From NCBI RefSeq assembly GCF_024256385.1, contig NZ_JAMLFW010000002.1, forward strand, positions 496,001 to 560,000: a DNA stretch of 64,000 bases, in the 5' to 3' direction. A program made the position numbers and the translations under genes. This stretch comes from Anatilimnocola floriformis (GTDB lineage Bacteria > Planctomycetota > Planctomycetia > Pirellulales > Pirellulaceae). The number at the start of each line of letters is the position of its first letter. Positions within the stretch are counted from its first letter, which is position 1. A model generated the notes under the pieces. It saw only the letters and a list, made by a program, of their open reading frames with translations. It did no database searches and was not told where the DNA came from. Of the stretch, positions 22,486 through 31,348 are shown one piece after another.

Positions 22486-24699
22486 CTACTTTGGTTGATC
22501 GTTCAAGTGCTTCGCCAGCGCTCCGCCCAGCGTGAGGAGTACCGTGCGGTCGGCAGGGTTCTTGGCGTCTTGCGCGAGTTCAGCCAGTTCCTGCAGTCGC
22601 TCTGGCGTTTGCTCATTCATAAAGGTCTCGGCGAAAGTTTCCCAGCGCTCGAACGAACCGCCGATCTTGCTGTACGACGCGATCGCCGCGGCTCCCAGTT
22701 TGCGGGCTTGCTTTCCATCTCCTGCCTTACGATATAACCGCGATGCCTGCACGAAGAATTGAAATCGAATCACTGCATCGTCGTGTGCGTTGAGGGCGAG
22801 TTGCTCTGGCGCGACGGGGGCAGCAGGGGCCGGCCTCGCAGGAGTCCATGGCGCGAACCCAGGGGGCGCCGGCGGGCCGCCGAAGCCTTCCCGCAACTGC
22901 GGATGCCGCGGCCGGGGACGTTGCCAGTGTTCAGGGGAGAATTCTTCATTCGCCGTGTTTTCACCAAACGAAAGCAGGGTCTCAGCTTCCAAGATCAACA
23001 AGGCCTGCGCCATTTCGCGCTCGAATCCGGCTTGATCCTTGGCCTGCAACCGCTGATCCGCAGCCGTCAGCCGCAATTGGAGAGAATGGAACGAGGTGCC
23101 AAATTTTTTCAGCAGCGCATCCCCTTCCCGCTCGGCGCCAACCAGAATGTAGGCCTGACCGACGGCCAAGCCGGCAGAACGCTGTTGCACTGGGTCTTTG
23201 ATTTGTGGCAGCAACTTCTCAGCGCGGGCCACCAGCGCGCGAGCTCGTTCGGGCTCTCGTTGGTCCGACACCTTGACTCCCCAGGCCGCGAGCGCGTGGG
23301 CGCGGACATCGTCGTAAACCAAATCGTTTAACGCTTGCTCTGCCGTGTCGCGATCATCGGCTGGCAGGAGCGCTAATGCGGCGACTACGTGAGGATAGGC
23401 GATGCGAATATCGTCGATCCGCCGTGCTGCGGCCAAAGCTTCGCGGGGCTTCTTCGCGCGCAGATACTCGATCGCGAGTTCCCGCCCCGTTTCATCGGAA
23501 ACACTTTCCGCATCTGCCAGGCGACCGGCGCTAATCAGGGCCAGCGAGATTGTTCTGCGCCGAATTTTCTGACGAAAGGCATCACCATTGCTATCAGCCA
23601 GTTTCAACGCGTCGTCGATGCGCCCTTGAGCGACTCGTAAATCGATCAGGCAGTTGATCGCATGGAAGTGTCGATGTGACTCGCGCGGTGTCTGCTCGAG
23701 CAGCTCTGTCAGCAGCGTTACTTGCTGGGCATCGCAGGTAGCGACAATTTCCTTCACAACACTCTGGACACGACCAAAGCAGCGGGCCAAGTCGGCATCG
23801 GACATCGTGAACACATTTCGCAACAGCAGCTCGATGCCGCGCTTCACGTGCGGAGCCTTCTGGGTTTTTGACGAGCGGCAGAGCAAGATGTCTATCAGTG
23901 CTAGGTTGCCCCGTTCGCCCCCCACCTTCGCCAGAACTCTTTCCGCGTCCTTGATGTCTGACTCTGCCAGACGATAGGCCAGCGAGCTGAGGGCTCCCGA
24001 GCGCAGGGTCGGATCCTTGATCTTGTCGGCCAGTTCCTCCACAAATTTTGCATCTTGTTCCGCGGCTCGCGAAATGTTTGACGAGCGGCAGAGCAAGATG
24101 TCTATCAGTGCTAGGTTGCCCCGTTCGCCCCCCACCTTCGCCAGAACTCTTTCCGCGTCCTTGATGTCTGACTCTGCCAGACGATAGGCCAGCGAGCTGA
24201 GGGCTCCCGAGCGCAGGGTCGGATCCTTGATCTTGTCGGCCAGTTCCTCCACAAATTTTGCATCTTGTTCCGCGGCTCGCGAAATGAGTGAGCGCCGATC
24301 AGAATCGATTTGGCTCATCGACTCGTCCTTTATCATTTCCAGGTTGCTGGCCTCGCGCTCCGCCTGATCCAGCGCCTCGGCTGCTCGCCGATAGTAGCCC
24401 AGCGTGTCGTATTGCCGGGCTGCCTCGCGCGAGAGCTGCCAGTCTTGCACGCCAGGGCGGCCTCGGTATTTCGCACGCAGCGCATCGACCTGTTTTACGG
24501 CTTCGTCTTCGGTGACTTCTTGCGAAGCGGCAGCCAGTTGCCCGAGCAGATTTCGCTGCTCTGGATCGGGAATACGCGCGGCCTCAGCCCGGGCGGCCTG
24601 GTACCAGGCTGCTGCATCGCGCAAATCGGCAGGCGGTTCCGCAGCAATCGCGGGCAAATATGCAAGTGCCAGAACAATGGCGAGCATGCGCAGCAGCAT
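22486..24699 (-). CDS. Exported helical-repeat protein with an internal 70-residue duplication
   Basis: A 737-aa protein. ATG at 24699 (MLLRMLAIVLALAY, AAGGA upstream) gives a Sec signal peptide (ends near AIAAEPP); the longer frame to 24972 is rejected. The mature part is mainly alpha-helical and looks like TPR/SEL1-type solenoid repeats (LDQAEREASNL, LADKIKDPTLRSGALSSLAYRLAESD, and later ALAAARRIDDIRIAYPHVVAALALL). A Pro-rich segment lies near residues 615-640. Two identical 70-residue units (repeat 23867-24286) lie in tandem. It may be a periplasmic scaffold; function unknown. Confidence 0.7.
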   Translation of the reverse strand: MLLRMLAIVLALAYLPAIAAEPPADLRDAAAWYQAARAEAARIPDPEQRNLLGQLAAASQEVTEDEAVKQVDALRAKYRGRPGVQDWQLSREAARQYDTLGYYRRAAEALDQAEREASNLEMIKDESMSQIDSDRRSLISRAAEQDAKFVEELADKIKDPTLRSGALSSLAYRLAESDIKDAERVLAKVGGERGNLALIDILLCRSSNISRAAEQDAKFVEELADKIKDPTLRSGALSSLAYRLAESDIKDAERVLAKVGGERGNLALIDILLCRSSKTQKAPHVKRGIELLLRNVFTMSDADLARCFGRVQSVVKEIVATCDAQQVTLLTELLEQTPRESHRHFHAINCLIDLRVAQGRIDDALKLADSNGDAFRQKIRRRTISLALISAGRLADAESVSDETGRELAIEYLRAKKPREALAAARRIDDIRIAYPHVVAALALLPADDRDTAEQALNDLVYDDVRAHALAAWGVKVSDQREPERARALVARAEKLLPQIKDPVQQRSAGLAVGQAYILVGAEREGDALLKKFGTSFHSLQLRLTAADQRLQAKDQAGFEREMAQALLILEAETLLSFGENTANEEFSPEHWQRPRPRHPQLREGFGGPPAPPGFAPWTPARPAPAAPVAPEQLALNAHDDAVIRFQFFVQASRLYRKAGDGKQARKLGAAAIASYSKIGGSFERWETFAETFMNEQTPERLQELAELAQDAKNPADRTVLLTLGGALAKHLNDQPK
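23867..24286. repeat. Perfect 210-bp in-frame tandem duplication
   Basis: Copy 1 is 23867-24076 and copy 2 is 24077-24286; all 210 bp are identical, including synonymous positions. The unit is 70 codons, so the reading frame is kept. Identity this high means a very recent duplication or an assembly artefact. Confidence 0.97.
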
Positions 24700-24920
24700 A
24701 AGAATCCTTTCAGGTGTTAGCCAATTGTCACCTTTCGGGGCACTGCGGGCTATACCGATGGAGGGGTTCGGCAGGGTGCCAATATCGGTCAGGCTCAACT
24801 CGCCGAACTTGCTGGAATATCGCTTGCGCTCATTCCAGCGTTTATCTGCCTGCCACCGCCACCACCGAATATGGAATATTCGGCGACGATCTGCGGCGAT
24901 GAGTCGCCAAGAAATAAAAT

Positions 24921-24957
24921 GAGGGGACGACAAACCATCCAGGCTTGTCGTCCCCTC
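24921..24957 (-). terminator. Strong terminator downstream of 25077-25793
   Basis: A 13-bp perfect stem, GAGGGGACGACAA (24921-24933) with TTGTCGTCCCCTC (24945-24957), 11-nt loop. On the minus strand it is followed by ATTTTATTTC. It ends the leftward gene whose stop is at 25077. Confidence 0.85.
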
Positions 24958-24984
24958 CCAGCGGGTATCCACCCTTATGTTGAA

Positions 24985-25043
24985 GGCGGCGAGGCTGCGG
25001 ATCCGTGGAATGAAAGGCGGATCCGCGGTAACAACTCGCCGCC
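24985..25043. repeat. Nested inverted repeat between two leftward genes
   Basis: GGCGGCGAG (24985-24993) pairs with CTCGCCGCC (25035-25043), and GCGGATCCG (24997-25005) with CGGATCCGC (25018-25026). Together with the terminator at 24921-24957 it fills most of the 377-bp spacer 24700-25076; no gene is seen there. Confidence 0.7.
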
Positions 25044-25076
25044 GGTTAAAGCAGCGTTCCTTGTGGCAGCCGCAAG

Positions 25077-25793
25077 TTAGTTGGCGGCCAGGCCGTCCAG
25101 ATCGGGGGCCAGGCGGGCTTCTTGCAGCATGCCGTTGAGGAACTTTTGAGCGTGCGTGTATTCCTGCGAGCTGAACCAGCGGTCTTCACTCTTCAGGTAA
25201 TTCTTCAGTCGGTCTCGCATCTGCGACGTGCTTTGATTTACCTGTTGATAGAACGGGCTGTTCACCCCGAAGTCGCCGGCCGCGCGGCGAGCATACAAGT
25301 CGTCCAGGACCAGCCGATGGCCATCGAAGACCTGGGCTTGGAGCACAGCGGGCCATTGCAGGGCGCCGGTGTCGGTGTTGTACTCTTGGCGAGACAACCG
25401 ATTGGGCTGATCCTGGCGGTTCCACTGATCCAGTTTTTCCTTGGACAACGGACGCGGCATATTTTGAGCGCGGAAATCCGCGTTGATTTGCTTCACCTTA
25501 AAGTGAGTGATCACTTCCTGCTGGCGATTCTCCAGCTGCTTCTTGTAACCATCCTGAGCACGCACATAAGCGTCAGCCGTCAGCTGGTTGTACAAACCCT
25601 GAGCGTGCAGCAAACGAGCCTGGCCGGTCAGCACACCTTCTTCGTAAGTCGAAGCGTGCCGATAGGCGAACCAGGGAAACGCCGAAGCTTGTGGAGCTTC
25701 GTTGCCGCCACTGCTGTAGGTCTGAGCTTGAACGGCCGAAACCCCCGCCAGACCAATGATCGCGGCAACTGCAAATTGAAAGAACCGTTTCAT
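25077..25793 (-). CDS. Exported protein of unknown function
   Basis: A 238-aa protein starting at MKRFFQFAVAAIIG (ATG 25793 with GGGGAG upstream), with a signal peptide ending at VQAQ. The mature part is polar and helical (STYEEGVLTGQARLLHAQGLYNQL, then a Gln/Arg-rich region), with no recognised domain. A pattern of Tyr-Glu-Glu-Gly then a long helix is frequent in planctomycete exported proteins. Its own strong terminator lies at 24921-24957. Function unknown; probably extracytoplasmic. Confidence 0.65.
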   Translation of the reverse strand: MKRFFQFAVAAIIGLAGVSAVQAQTYSSGGNEAPQASAFPWFAYRHASTYEEGVLTGQARLLHAQGLYNQLTADAYVRAQDGYKKQLENRQQEVITHFKVKQINADFRAQNMPRPLSKEKLDQWNRQDQPNRLSRQEYNTDTGALQWPAVLQAQVFDGHRLVLDDLYARRAAGDFGVNSPFYQQVNQSTSQMRDRLKNYLKSEDRWFSSQEYTHAQKFLNGMLQEARLAPDLDGLAAN

Positions 25794-26112
25794 CTCATCT
25801 CTCCCCGTGTCTCGTGTCTGGCTGACTGTTCTGGCTTTGTGTTGAGTTCGTTTTGTCATCCGTGTTGATGTGCTCCCTTAAAGCAAGCGTGATGCCAATT
25901 CGCAACGCGATCGCAAGATTGCCCTGCAAGACGTTCAAAAATAAGGGTTTGCGGCAAATTGAGATTTTTACTGCAGGTGGATTGGGCTCGAATCTCGTCT
26001 CAATTTTGAGGGCGCATCTCAGAATGAGAATTCCAGAAATGAGACTCAAGGAATTGCGATCCTGTATGATGAATCGCAGGGGTCACTTCTTCAGACGAGG
26101 CGGAATCGTCTT
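25794..26112 (+). promoter_or_regulatory. Divergent promoter region with TGAGA/TCTCA palindromes
   Basis: The 319-bp gap holds no gene. Three palindromic sites cluster just upstream of the hydrolase: CTCAATTTTGAG (25999-26010), TCTCAGAATGAGA (26017-26029), and TGAGACTCA (26040-26048). Their spacing suggests binding sites for one regulator. Promoter boxes are not clear. Confidence 0.4.
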
Positions 26113-27513
26113 ATGTATCTGCGTGATTCTGGACGGTGCGCGGTCGCGTTCATTCTTCTCTACTTGTCTGCAGCTTCTTCCGCAGCCGAGCTATCGCAGG
26201 AAGATGCGGTTGCCCTGTCGCGCGATTATCTGGCTGCCAGCCGAAGCTCCGAGCGCGAAGGGATCGCCGCGCAGCTGCAAAGCTATCGCGGGCTGATCGA
26301 GCCCGTGCTGCAGCAGTTGCAGCGGCGGACTTACAACCGAGTGAAGTCTGGCTATCTGCCGGATGAGAGCTTTTCGATTCCGGAGCTCGACGAAAAACAT
26401 CCGAACGATTTGCTCTTCTTCAATGTGCCGCCGAACTACACGCCCAAGGAACCGCATGGGTTGATTGTGTTTTTGCACGGTGGCGGAGCAACGACGGGCC
26501 GTCGCGCGCCACGGGTCACCATGAACTATCCCGAAGCCGGCGTGAGCGAGCGCGACAGCGGCCAGATGGGAACGGTCTTCAATGCCGCCGGCCTGGTCGC
26601 GGTGGGGCCGTCGGCGCCGTGGAACGAGAACTCGTATTACCGTTGGTGCCTGCGCGAGAGTGACGAATACATCGCCGATGTCATTCGCGAATGCCAGAGC
26701 CGCTTTAACATCGATCCCGATCGCGTGATCCTGCTGGGCCATTCGATGGGAGGTTTTGGCGCTTATCACCATGCGTTGCGACAGCCCGATCGTTTTTCAA
26801 CGGTCATCGCGCACGCGGGTTCCTGGTCACGCGGCTTTTTGCCTGCCATGCGCGGCACGCCGCTGTGCATCGTGCAGGGGATCAACGACGCGCGCGATGG
26901 AGCGCGCTGGCATTACACCGATATCGAGTACGCGCGCGAAACGGTGAAGCTCCTCACGGCTTACAAGCTGGAGCATCGCTACTATGAGCACGACGGCATG
27001 CATGCACTAAGCGAGGGCAAGGAGTACGTTGCCGATTATTTAAAAGCCGCCAAGAATCTGCGGCGGGATGCCTATACTCCGCGTGTGACACTCGCCACAC
27101 CGGCCGGTTATAGCGCGTACCAATCATCGCGACTTCGTCACAACCGCTGGCTGACGATCAACGCAGTCACGCCCGGCACGATTCCGTTCGATCAACTCGT
27201 CTCCAACGGCGAGGAAGACTTTCATCGCTGGAAGCTCTCGCACGAACGAGTCGAGCGCGAAGGCTCGCTCGTCGACGCGATGAACTACGGCGGCAATCTG
27301 ATCGCGGTAAACACGCAGCACGTTTCGCGGTTCACCGTCTGGCTCCATCCCCGGATGATCGACATCAGCAAACCCGTGCAGATTCACGTCAATCAAAAGC
27401 CGGTCTTCAAAGAACGCGTCACTCCCACGCTGGTGACCGCGCTCGACTCGTATCGCCGGCGTGGCGATTGGGGGCTGATTTATCCGATCAAAGTCGAAAT
27501 CGACGTACCGTAA
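26113..27513 (+). CDS. Exported alpha/beta hydrolase (esterase-like)
   Basis: A 466-aa protein with a signal peptide (ends near SSAAEL). The alpha/beta hydrolase core is about residues 85-325: HGGGATTGRR (oxyanion region), nucleophile Ser in GHSMGGFGAYH, the acid Asp in the GINDARDGARW turn, and His in YYEHDGMHALSEG. The rest, after about residue 325, is a beta-rich domain. The pattern fits PHB-depolymerase/feruloyl-esterase-like hydrolases acting outside the cytoplasm. Substrate unknown. It converges with the M20 peptidase across a 58-bp spacer holding a short GGCTC/GAGCC hairpin. Confidence 0.85.
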   Translation: MYLRDSGRCAVAFILLYLSAASSAAELSQEDAVALSRDYLAASRSSEREGIAAQLQSYRGLIEPVLQQLQRRTYNRVKSGYLPDESFSIPELDEKHPNDLLFFNVPPNYTPKEPHGLIVFLHGGGATTGRRAPRVTMNYPEAGVSERDSGQMGTVFNAAGLVAVGPSAPWNENSYYRWCLRESDEYIADVIRECQSRFNIDPDRVILLGHSMGGFGAYHHALRQPDRFSTVIAHAGSWSRGFLPAMRGTPLCIVQGINDARDGARWHYTDIEYARETVKLLTAYKLEHRYYEHDGMHALSEGKEYVADYLKAAKNLRRDAYTPRVTLATPAGYSAYQSSRLRHNRWLTINAVTPGTIPFDQLVSNGEEDFHRWKLSHERVEREGSLVDAMNYGGNLIAVNTQHVSRFTVWLHPRMIDISKPVQIHVNQKPVFKERVTPTLVTALDSYRRRGDWGLIYPIKVEIDVP

Positions 27514-27571
27514 AGGATCAGGCGACTGCTTTCGACCGCCGCGGCTCGGCGGGAGCCTCGCCCTCCCTGGC

Positions 27572-28777
27572 TTAATCTTCCCAGTGCCGCACGACGTCGT
27601 AGAGAATGTCCGCCGCTGTTTGCAGCTGTCCGAGGTCGAGCCATTCGTCCTTGGTATGCGCCTGGGCGATGCTGCCGGGACCGAAGACCACGGTTGGGCA
27701 ACCGGTGGCTGCATAGTGCGGTGCGTCGGTGCCGAAGGGGACGCCGATGCGCTGGCCTGCTGTCGGCGCGTGGAGATGAATCGATTGGGCCAGGCGTTCG
27801 GCCAGGGCTGAGTTGTGGTCGTCGTTCAAACCCTTGGTCAGCATGAACGGCCGATCGTGAATCACCGGCGTGCCGGCGACGACGTACGAATTGAGATGCG
27901 TCACCGCGTGCGTGAACGCCGCGTCGGGATCTTCGCCCGGCAGCACGCGGCGATCGATCTCGATCGTGCAGCGATCGGGAACAGTGTTCACACTAATGCC
28001 GCCATTGATCAAGCCGACGCTCAAGGTCGGATGTCCGACGAGCGGATGAGTGGTCAGGTGCGGTACGACATCGCGCGCATATTGCTCGAGCACGAGCAGC
28101 ACGCGGGCCATGTGATAGAACGCATTATCGCCGCGCTCGGGCTGCGAACTGTGCGAAGCCAGGCCCGTCGTGTGACAGCGCCACCGGCAAGCACCCTTGT
28201 GGGCGACCACGACATTCAACTCGGTTGGTTCGGCGACGACACACGCATCGGGCGCGCGGTGTAGGAGTTTTGATTTCCCTTTTTTGCCGGTGTACGTTTC
28301 GGCCCAGTGCGTCGCGCCCGTAAAGCCGTGCTCTTCGTTCACGGTGCAGGCGAGAATGACGGTCGGCCGATTGGCGGGGCGTTCGTCAGCGAGGCGCGCG
28401 ATCACACTGAGCATCGCACTCATGCCACCCTTGATGTCGCAAGCGCCACGACCATACAGCCGGCCGTCTTCGATATCGGCGGCAAAGGGATCGATCTCCA
28501 TGCCGTCGATCGGCACGGTGTCTTGATGGGCTTCGAACATCAGCACCGGGCCGCCATCCTCGGGCGGGGTGCTTCCTTCGACGCGAACGACGATGTTCTC
28601 GCGGAGCGGCGCGACTTCAAACCGCTCGAAAGGGAGCGACAAGCGGCGGAACAGCGATTCGAGATACGCAGTGACCCGATGTTCGTAATAAATGTCGCCC
28701 GAAACGTTCCGCCCCATGGGGTTCACGCTCGGAATCTTCACCAGGTCGGCCAATGTCTCAACGACATCCAGCGGCAT
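27572..28777 (-). CDS. M20 family metallopeptidase (ArgE/DapE-like)
   Basis: A 401-aa zinc hydrolase. The catalytic domain shows the M20 ligands: His in EAHQDTVP, bridging Asp in GRGACDIKGG, the Glu pair in VNEEHGFTG, and a C-terminal His in AQAHTKDEW. A dimerisation/lid domain lies about 190-310 (THPLVGHPTLSVGLINGG, CTIEIDRRV). Start ATG at 28777 (MPLDVVETL) has GAAGGGA upstream. It probably deacylates or hydrolyses acyl-amino acids or dipeptides; the exact substrate (ArgE, DapE or carboxypeptidase G2-like) is not resolved. Confidence 0.88.
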   Translation of the reverse strand: MPLDVVETLADLVKIPSVNPMGRNVSGDIYYEHRVTAYLESLFRRLSLPFERFEVAPLRENIVVRVEGSTPPEDGGPVLMFEAHQDTVPIDGMEIDPFAADIEDGRLYGRGACDIKGGMSAMLSVIARLADERPANRPTVILACTVNEEHGFTGATHWAETYTGKKGKSKLLHRAPDACVVAEPTELNVVVAHKGACRWRCHTTGLASHSSQPERGDNAFYHMARVLLVLEQYARDVVPHLTTHPLVGHPTLSVGLINGGISVNTVPDRCTIEIDRRVLPGEDPDAAFTHAVTHLNSYVVAGTPVIHDRPFMLTKGLNDDHNSALAERLAQSIHLHAPTAGQRIGVPFGTDAPHYAATGCPTVVFGPGSIAQAHTKDEWLDLGQLQTAADILYDVVRHWED

Positions 28778-28902
28778 ATCGCACAGTCCCTTCGCACGCA
28801 CGTCAGTTCAACAAGGAACCGCATTGTACGGGGACCGCCGGCGATGTGGGAGTTGGGTGCGTCTTCAAGACTGCGACGAATTCGGGAGCAGTCTCGAAAA
28901 AA

Positions 28903-28976
28903 TCAGCCGCCGGGCGCTAGCCCCGGCTTGGTCGGTGACGACCGCCTAGAGCCGGAGGCTAGCGCCTGGCGGCTGA
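28903..28976. repeat. Near-perfect long palindrome between two leftward genes
   Basis: The arms 28903-28928 and 28950-28976 are reverse complements apart from two changes, with a 21-nt centre. The spacer is 213 bp (28778-28990). Such GC-rich palindromes recur in this window. It could terminate MFS gene transcription, which ends at 28991. Confidence 0.8.
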
Positions 28977-28990
28977 TGAGACGAACGGAA

Positions 28991-30370
28991 TTAACCATGT
29001 TCTGCGGCGCTAACGGCAGCGAGTTCGGTTTCCATCGAGATCGGCCGAGCCGAGGTTACGGGCTGACGGAGTCGGCCCGCAATCCAAATGCTGAAGAGCG
29101 TGATCGCACAGGCAAACAGACCGACTGTGCCGAAGTGTTGCAAATGGCCGTCGGCTGCTTCGGTGACCACGTAACTGGCGAGCAGCGTCCCGAGACCACT
29201 CGCGATGTGTTGCATCGAAGCATTGGCACTCAGGAACGCACCGCGCTGTTGCGGCGGCACGGTGCCGGTGATCATCGCCATGGCGGCGATCATGCGGCCC
29301 GAATTCGTCACGATCAAACCCGATACCACCAACACCGCGAGGAGCGGTGGCAACGGCGGCAGGAAAGTAACCGCAATCAACATCAACGCCGACAGCGGCG
29401 CCGTGATGCGGAACATCAGCAACTTGCCAAAGCGATCGGCCAGACGGCCCACGATCGGCGAGATGATGAGCGTCAGCAAACCGCCAGTGAAATAAACCAG
29501 CGGCAGATAAGCCTTCGGCACACCGACGTTGGCGACGAGGTACGGATTGATATACGGAATGACCGCGAACGAGCCAATCATCAGCGCACCCATAAGGGCG
29601 AACGCATTCAGGTTGCTGCTGCTTTGAAAAGTCTGTAGCAGAGCCTGCAGCGGCGGCGTGTGGGATTTGGCCAAGTGATCGCGCAGCGGCGGCAATGTGA
29701 CCGCGGCCAAGGCGAACACTGGAATGCCGAGAATCACCAGCGCGACAAACGGCACGTGCCAGCCGAAGTTTTGACCGAGCATCAAACCAAACGGCACACC
29801 CATGATCGAGGCAATCGCAAAGGCCGACATCAGCGCGCCAGTCGCGCGACCACGGCGTTCTTCGGGAAAAACATCGCCGACGATGGCCATCGCCATGCCG
29901 CCGAGAATGCCGCCGAAAAATCCGGTAACCGCGCGAGCGGCGATCAACAATTGATAATTGGGAGCGAGGGCACAACAGAGCGTGCCGATCAAAAAACCAG
30001 CAAAGAGAGTCAGGAACGCACTGCGCCGCGAGAAGCGATCGACCAGCGCAGCCGCCACGAGTCCGGCGATGCCCGCCGCGAACGTGTACGACTCCACGAT
30101 CAACCCATATTCAAACGGCCCGATCTTGAGGGCCTTCATCAGCTCAGGGCCGAGGGGCATGACCACCACGAAGTCGACGATGGCAGTGAATTGAATCGCT
30201 GCCAGCACCAGCAAGATCAGCATTTCCTGGCGGCGAACCGCCGCGGCGGCGATCGCGGCCGGATCTGGCACGATGGGCGCGCTGGCTTCGGCGGGCGAGG
30301 CGTAAGGGTTGAGTTGCTCGCGCGAGCCACCTTTTTCGGGCGGTTCAGCGGATAGCAACGGGCGCGACAT
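28991..30370 (-). CDS. MFS transporter
   Basis: A 459-aa membrane protein with about 12 transmembrane helices. The MFS loop 2-3 motif is seen as AALVDRFSRRSAFL (GxxxDRxGRR-like), the loop between helices 4 and 5 as RAVTGFFGGILGG, and a second DRFGK copy in the C-terminal half (GRLADRFGKLLMF). The N-terminus is cytoplasmic, about 60 residues, Pro/Ala-rich. ATG at 30370 (MSRPLLSAEP) has GGAG upstream; a start at 30385 is also possible. The pattern suits a drug/sugar efflux-type MFS; substrate unknown. It lies upstream of the M20 gene but 213 bp away. Confidence 0.88.
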   Translation of the reverse strand: MSRPLLSAEPPEKGGSREQLNPYASPAEASAPIVPDPAAIAAAAVRRQEMLILLVLAAIQFTAIVDFVVVMPLGPELMKALKIGPFEYGLIVESYTFAAGIAGLVAAALVDRFSRRSAFLTLFAGFLIGTLCCALAPNYQLLIAARAVTGFFGGILGGMAMAIVGDVFPEERRGRATGALMSAFAIASIMGVPFGLMLGQNFGWHVPFVALVILGIPVFALAAVTLPPLRDHLAKSHTPPLQALLQTFQSSSNLNAFALMGALMIGSFAVIPYINPYLVANVGVPKAYLPLVYFTGGLLTLIISPIVGRLADRFGKLLMFRITAPLSALMLIAVTFLPPLPPLLAVLVVSGLIVTNSGRMIAAMAMITGTVPPQQRGAFLSANASMQHIASGLGTLLASYVVTEAADGHLQHFGTVGLFACAITLFSIWIAGRLRQPVTSARPISMETELAAVSAAEHG

Positions 30371-30644
30371 CACAACTCCAGACATCCTGTGCACTTCTCT
30401 CTGCGATTGTACGCAATCAAACCAACAAGAACGGGGCATCCTGCCCTGGATCAACGATATACCGGCGAAGCCGACATTTCTTACGACAAAAATCTCCCCA
30501 ACTGGTTCACGCGGCCAAAATCACGCCGCGATCTTTCAATTGCCACCCTTGCGAGCGAGGGAAATATAACAAGCAATACGATTCGCGAAACGAGTTCAGT
30601 TCCTTTCCCCGCAAGGGCTTAGAGCAAATCGACCAGCAATTCAT

Positions 30645-30704
30645 ATTGCAATAATCCACCTGATTAAGCGTCGAATATTGCAGACATTGCAATACCAATG
30701 CAAT
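30645..30704. repeat. Cluster of four ATTGCAAT-like palindromic sites
   Basis: ATTGCAAT at 30645-30652 and 30686-30693 (self-palindromic), ATTGCA at 30677-30682, and AATGCAATT near 30698-30705. The sites sit in A/T-rich DNA in the 978-bp gap between the MFS start (30370) and the FHA-cyclase start (31349). They could be binding sites for one regulator; no factor is known. Confidence 0.45.
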
Positions 30705-30915
30705 TCATCACGTTCGGCGTGCGGACCAGCCCAGAGCAACCCAGCAGAACCGACCTGCACTCGCAAAAAATGACAGATCACATCGACTAGAACTCCAGTC
30801 GATGTGTTGCAAAGGAAGCGGCCAACTTTTCAGATTTCGCTGACAAGCAGCGGAGCTAATAATATACAAAAGATCACTATTTGTCAAGAAGGGCCTCACC
30901 TCACTGGGGCAGCCG

Positions 30916-31255
30916 CCTAGCCGCGGTAGCGGCGACCAGATGCCCAGCCCGCAGCGAAAGCTGTGGGAAAGGAACGTTTCGCAATCAACAAAGGTGCGGC
31001 AGCAGCGACAGATCGCTGGCTGAAAATGATGCGGTAGTAGAGCAACGTGTGGGTATGGGCCATGGCAGAAACCCTCTGGGGTTTGCAATTGCTTGTCAGG
31101 CATACGAAAAGGCGCTGTAGCGGAAAAGTCCATCCTTTTCGAAGCCGGTCCGAATCTGTCGCTGCTACCGCAGCTTAAATGAGGACCGAATACTCTCCCT
31201 TTCCCACAGCTTACGCTGTGGGCTGGGCATCTTGCCGCCGCTACTGCGGCTAAGG
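30916..31255. repeat. 340-bp nested inverted-repeat element
   Basis: Outer arms 30916-30972 and 31198-31255 are reverse complements at about 85-90%. Inner arms 30996-31015 and 31151-31171 match as well. The rest of the centre is unique. It lies in the MFS to FHA-cyclase gap and ends about 95 bp before the cyclase start. No transposase or coding frame is inside. Confidence 0.8.
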
Positions 31256-31348
31256 CATTCGACTCCTCTCTGTCTCCCGTCTCCCGTCTCCCGCCTCTCG
31301 CCTCCCGCATCCCGCCGCCTCCCCACCACCTCGGCTATAATCCCTCGC

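Noticed and set aside
30708-31310. A 200-aa minus-strand frame upstream of the cyclase.
   Set aside because: It runs through the inverted-repeat element, is Cys/Arg/Ser-rich, and has no plausible start or homologous feature.
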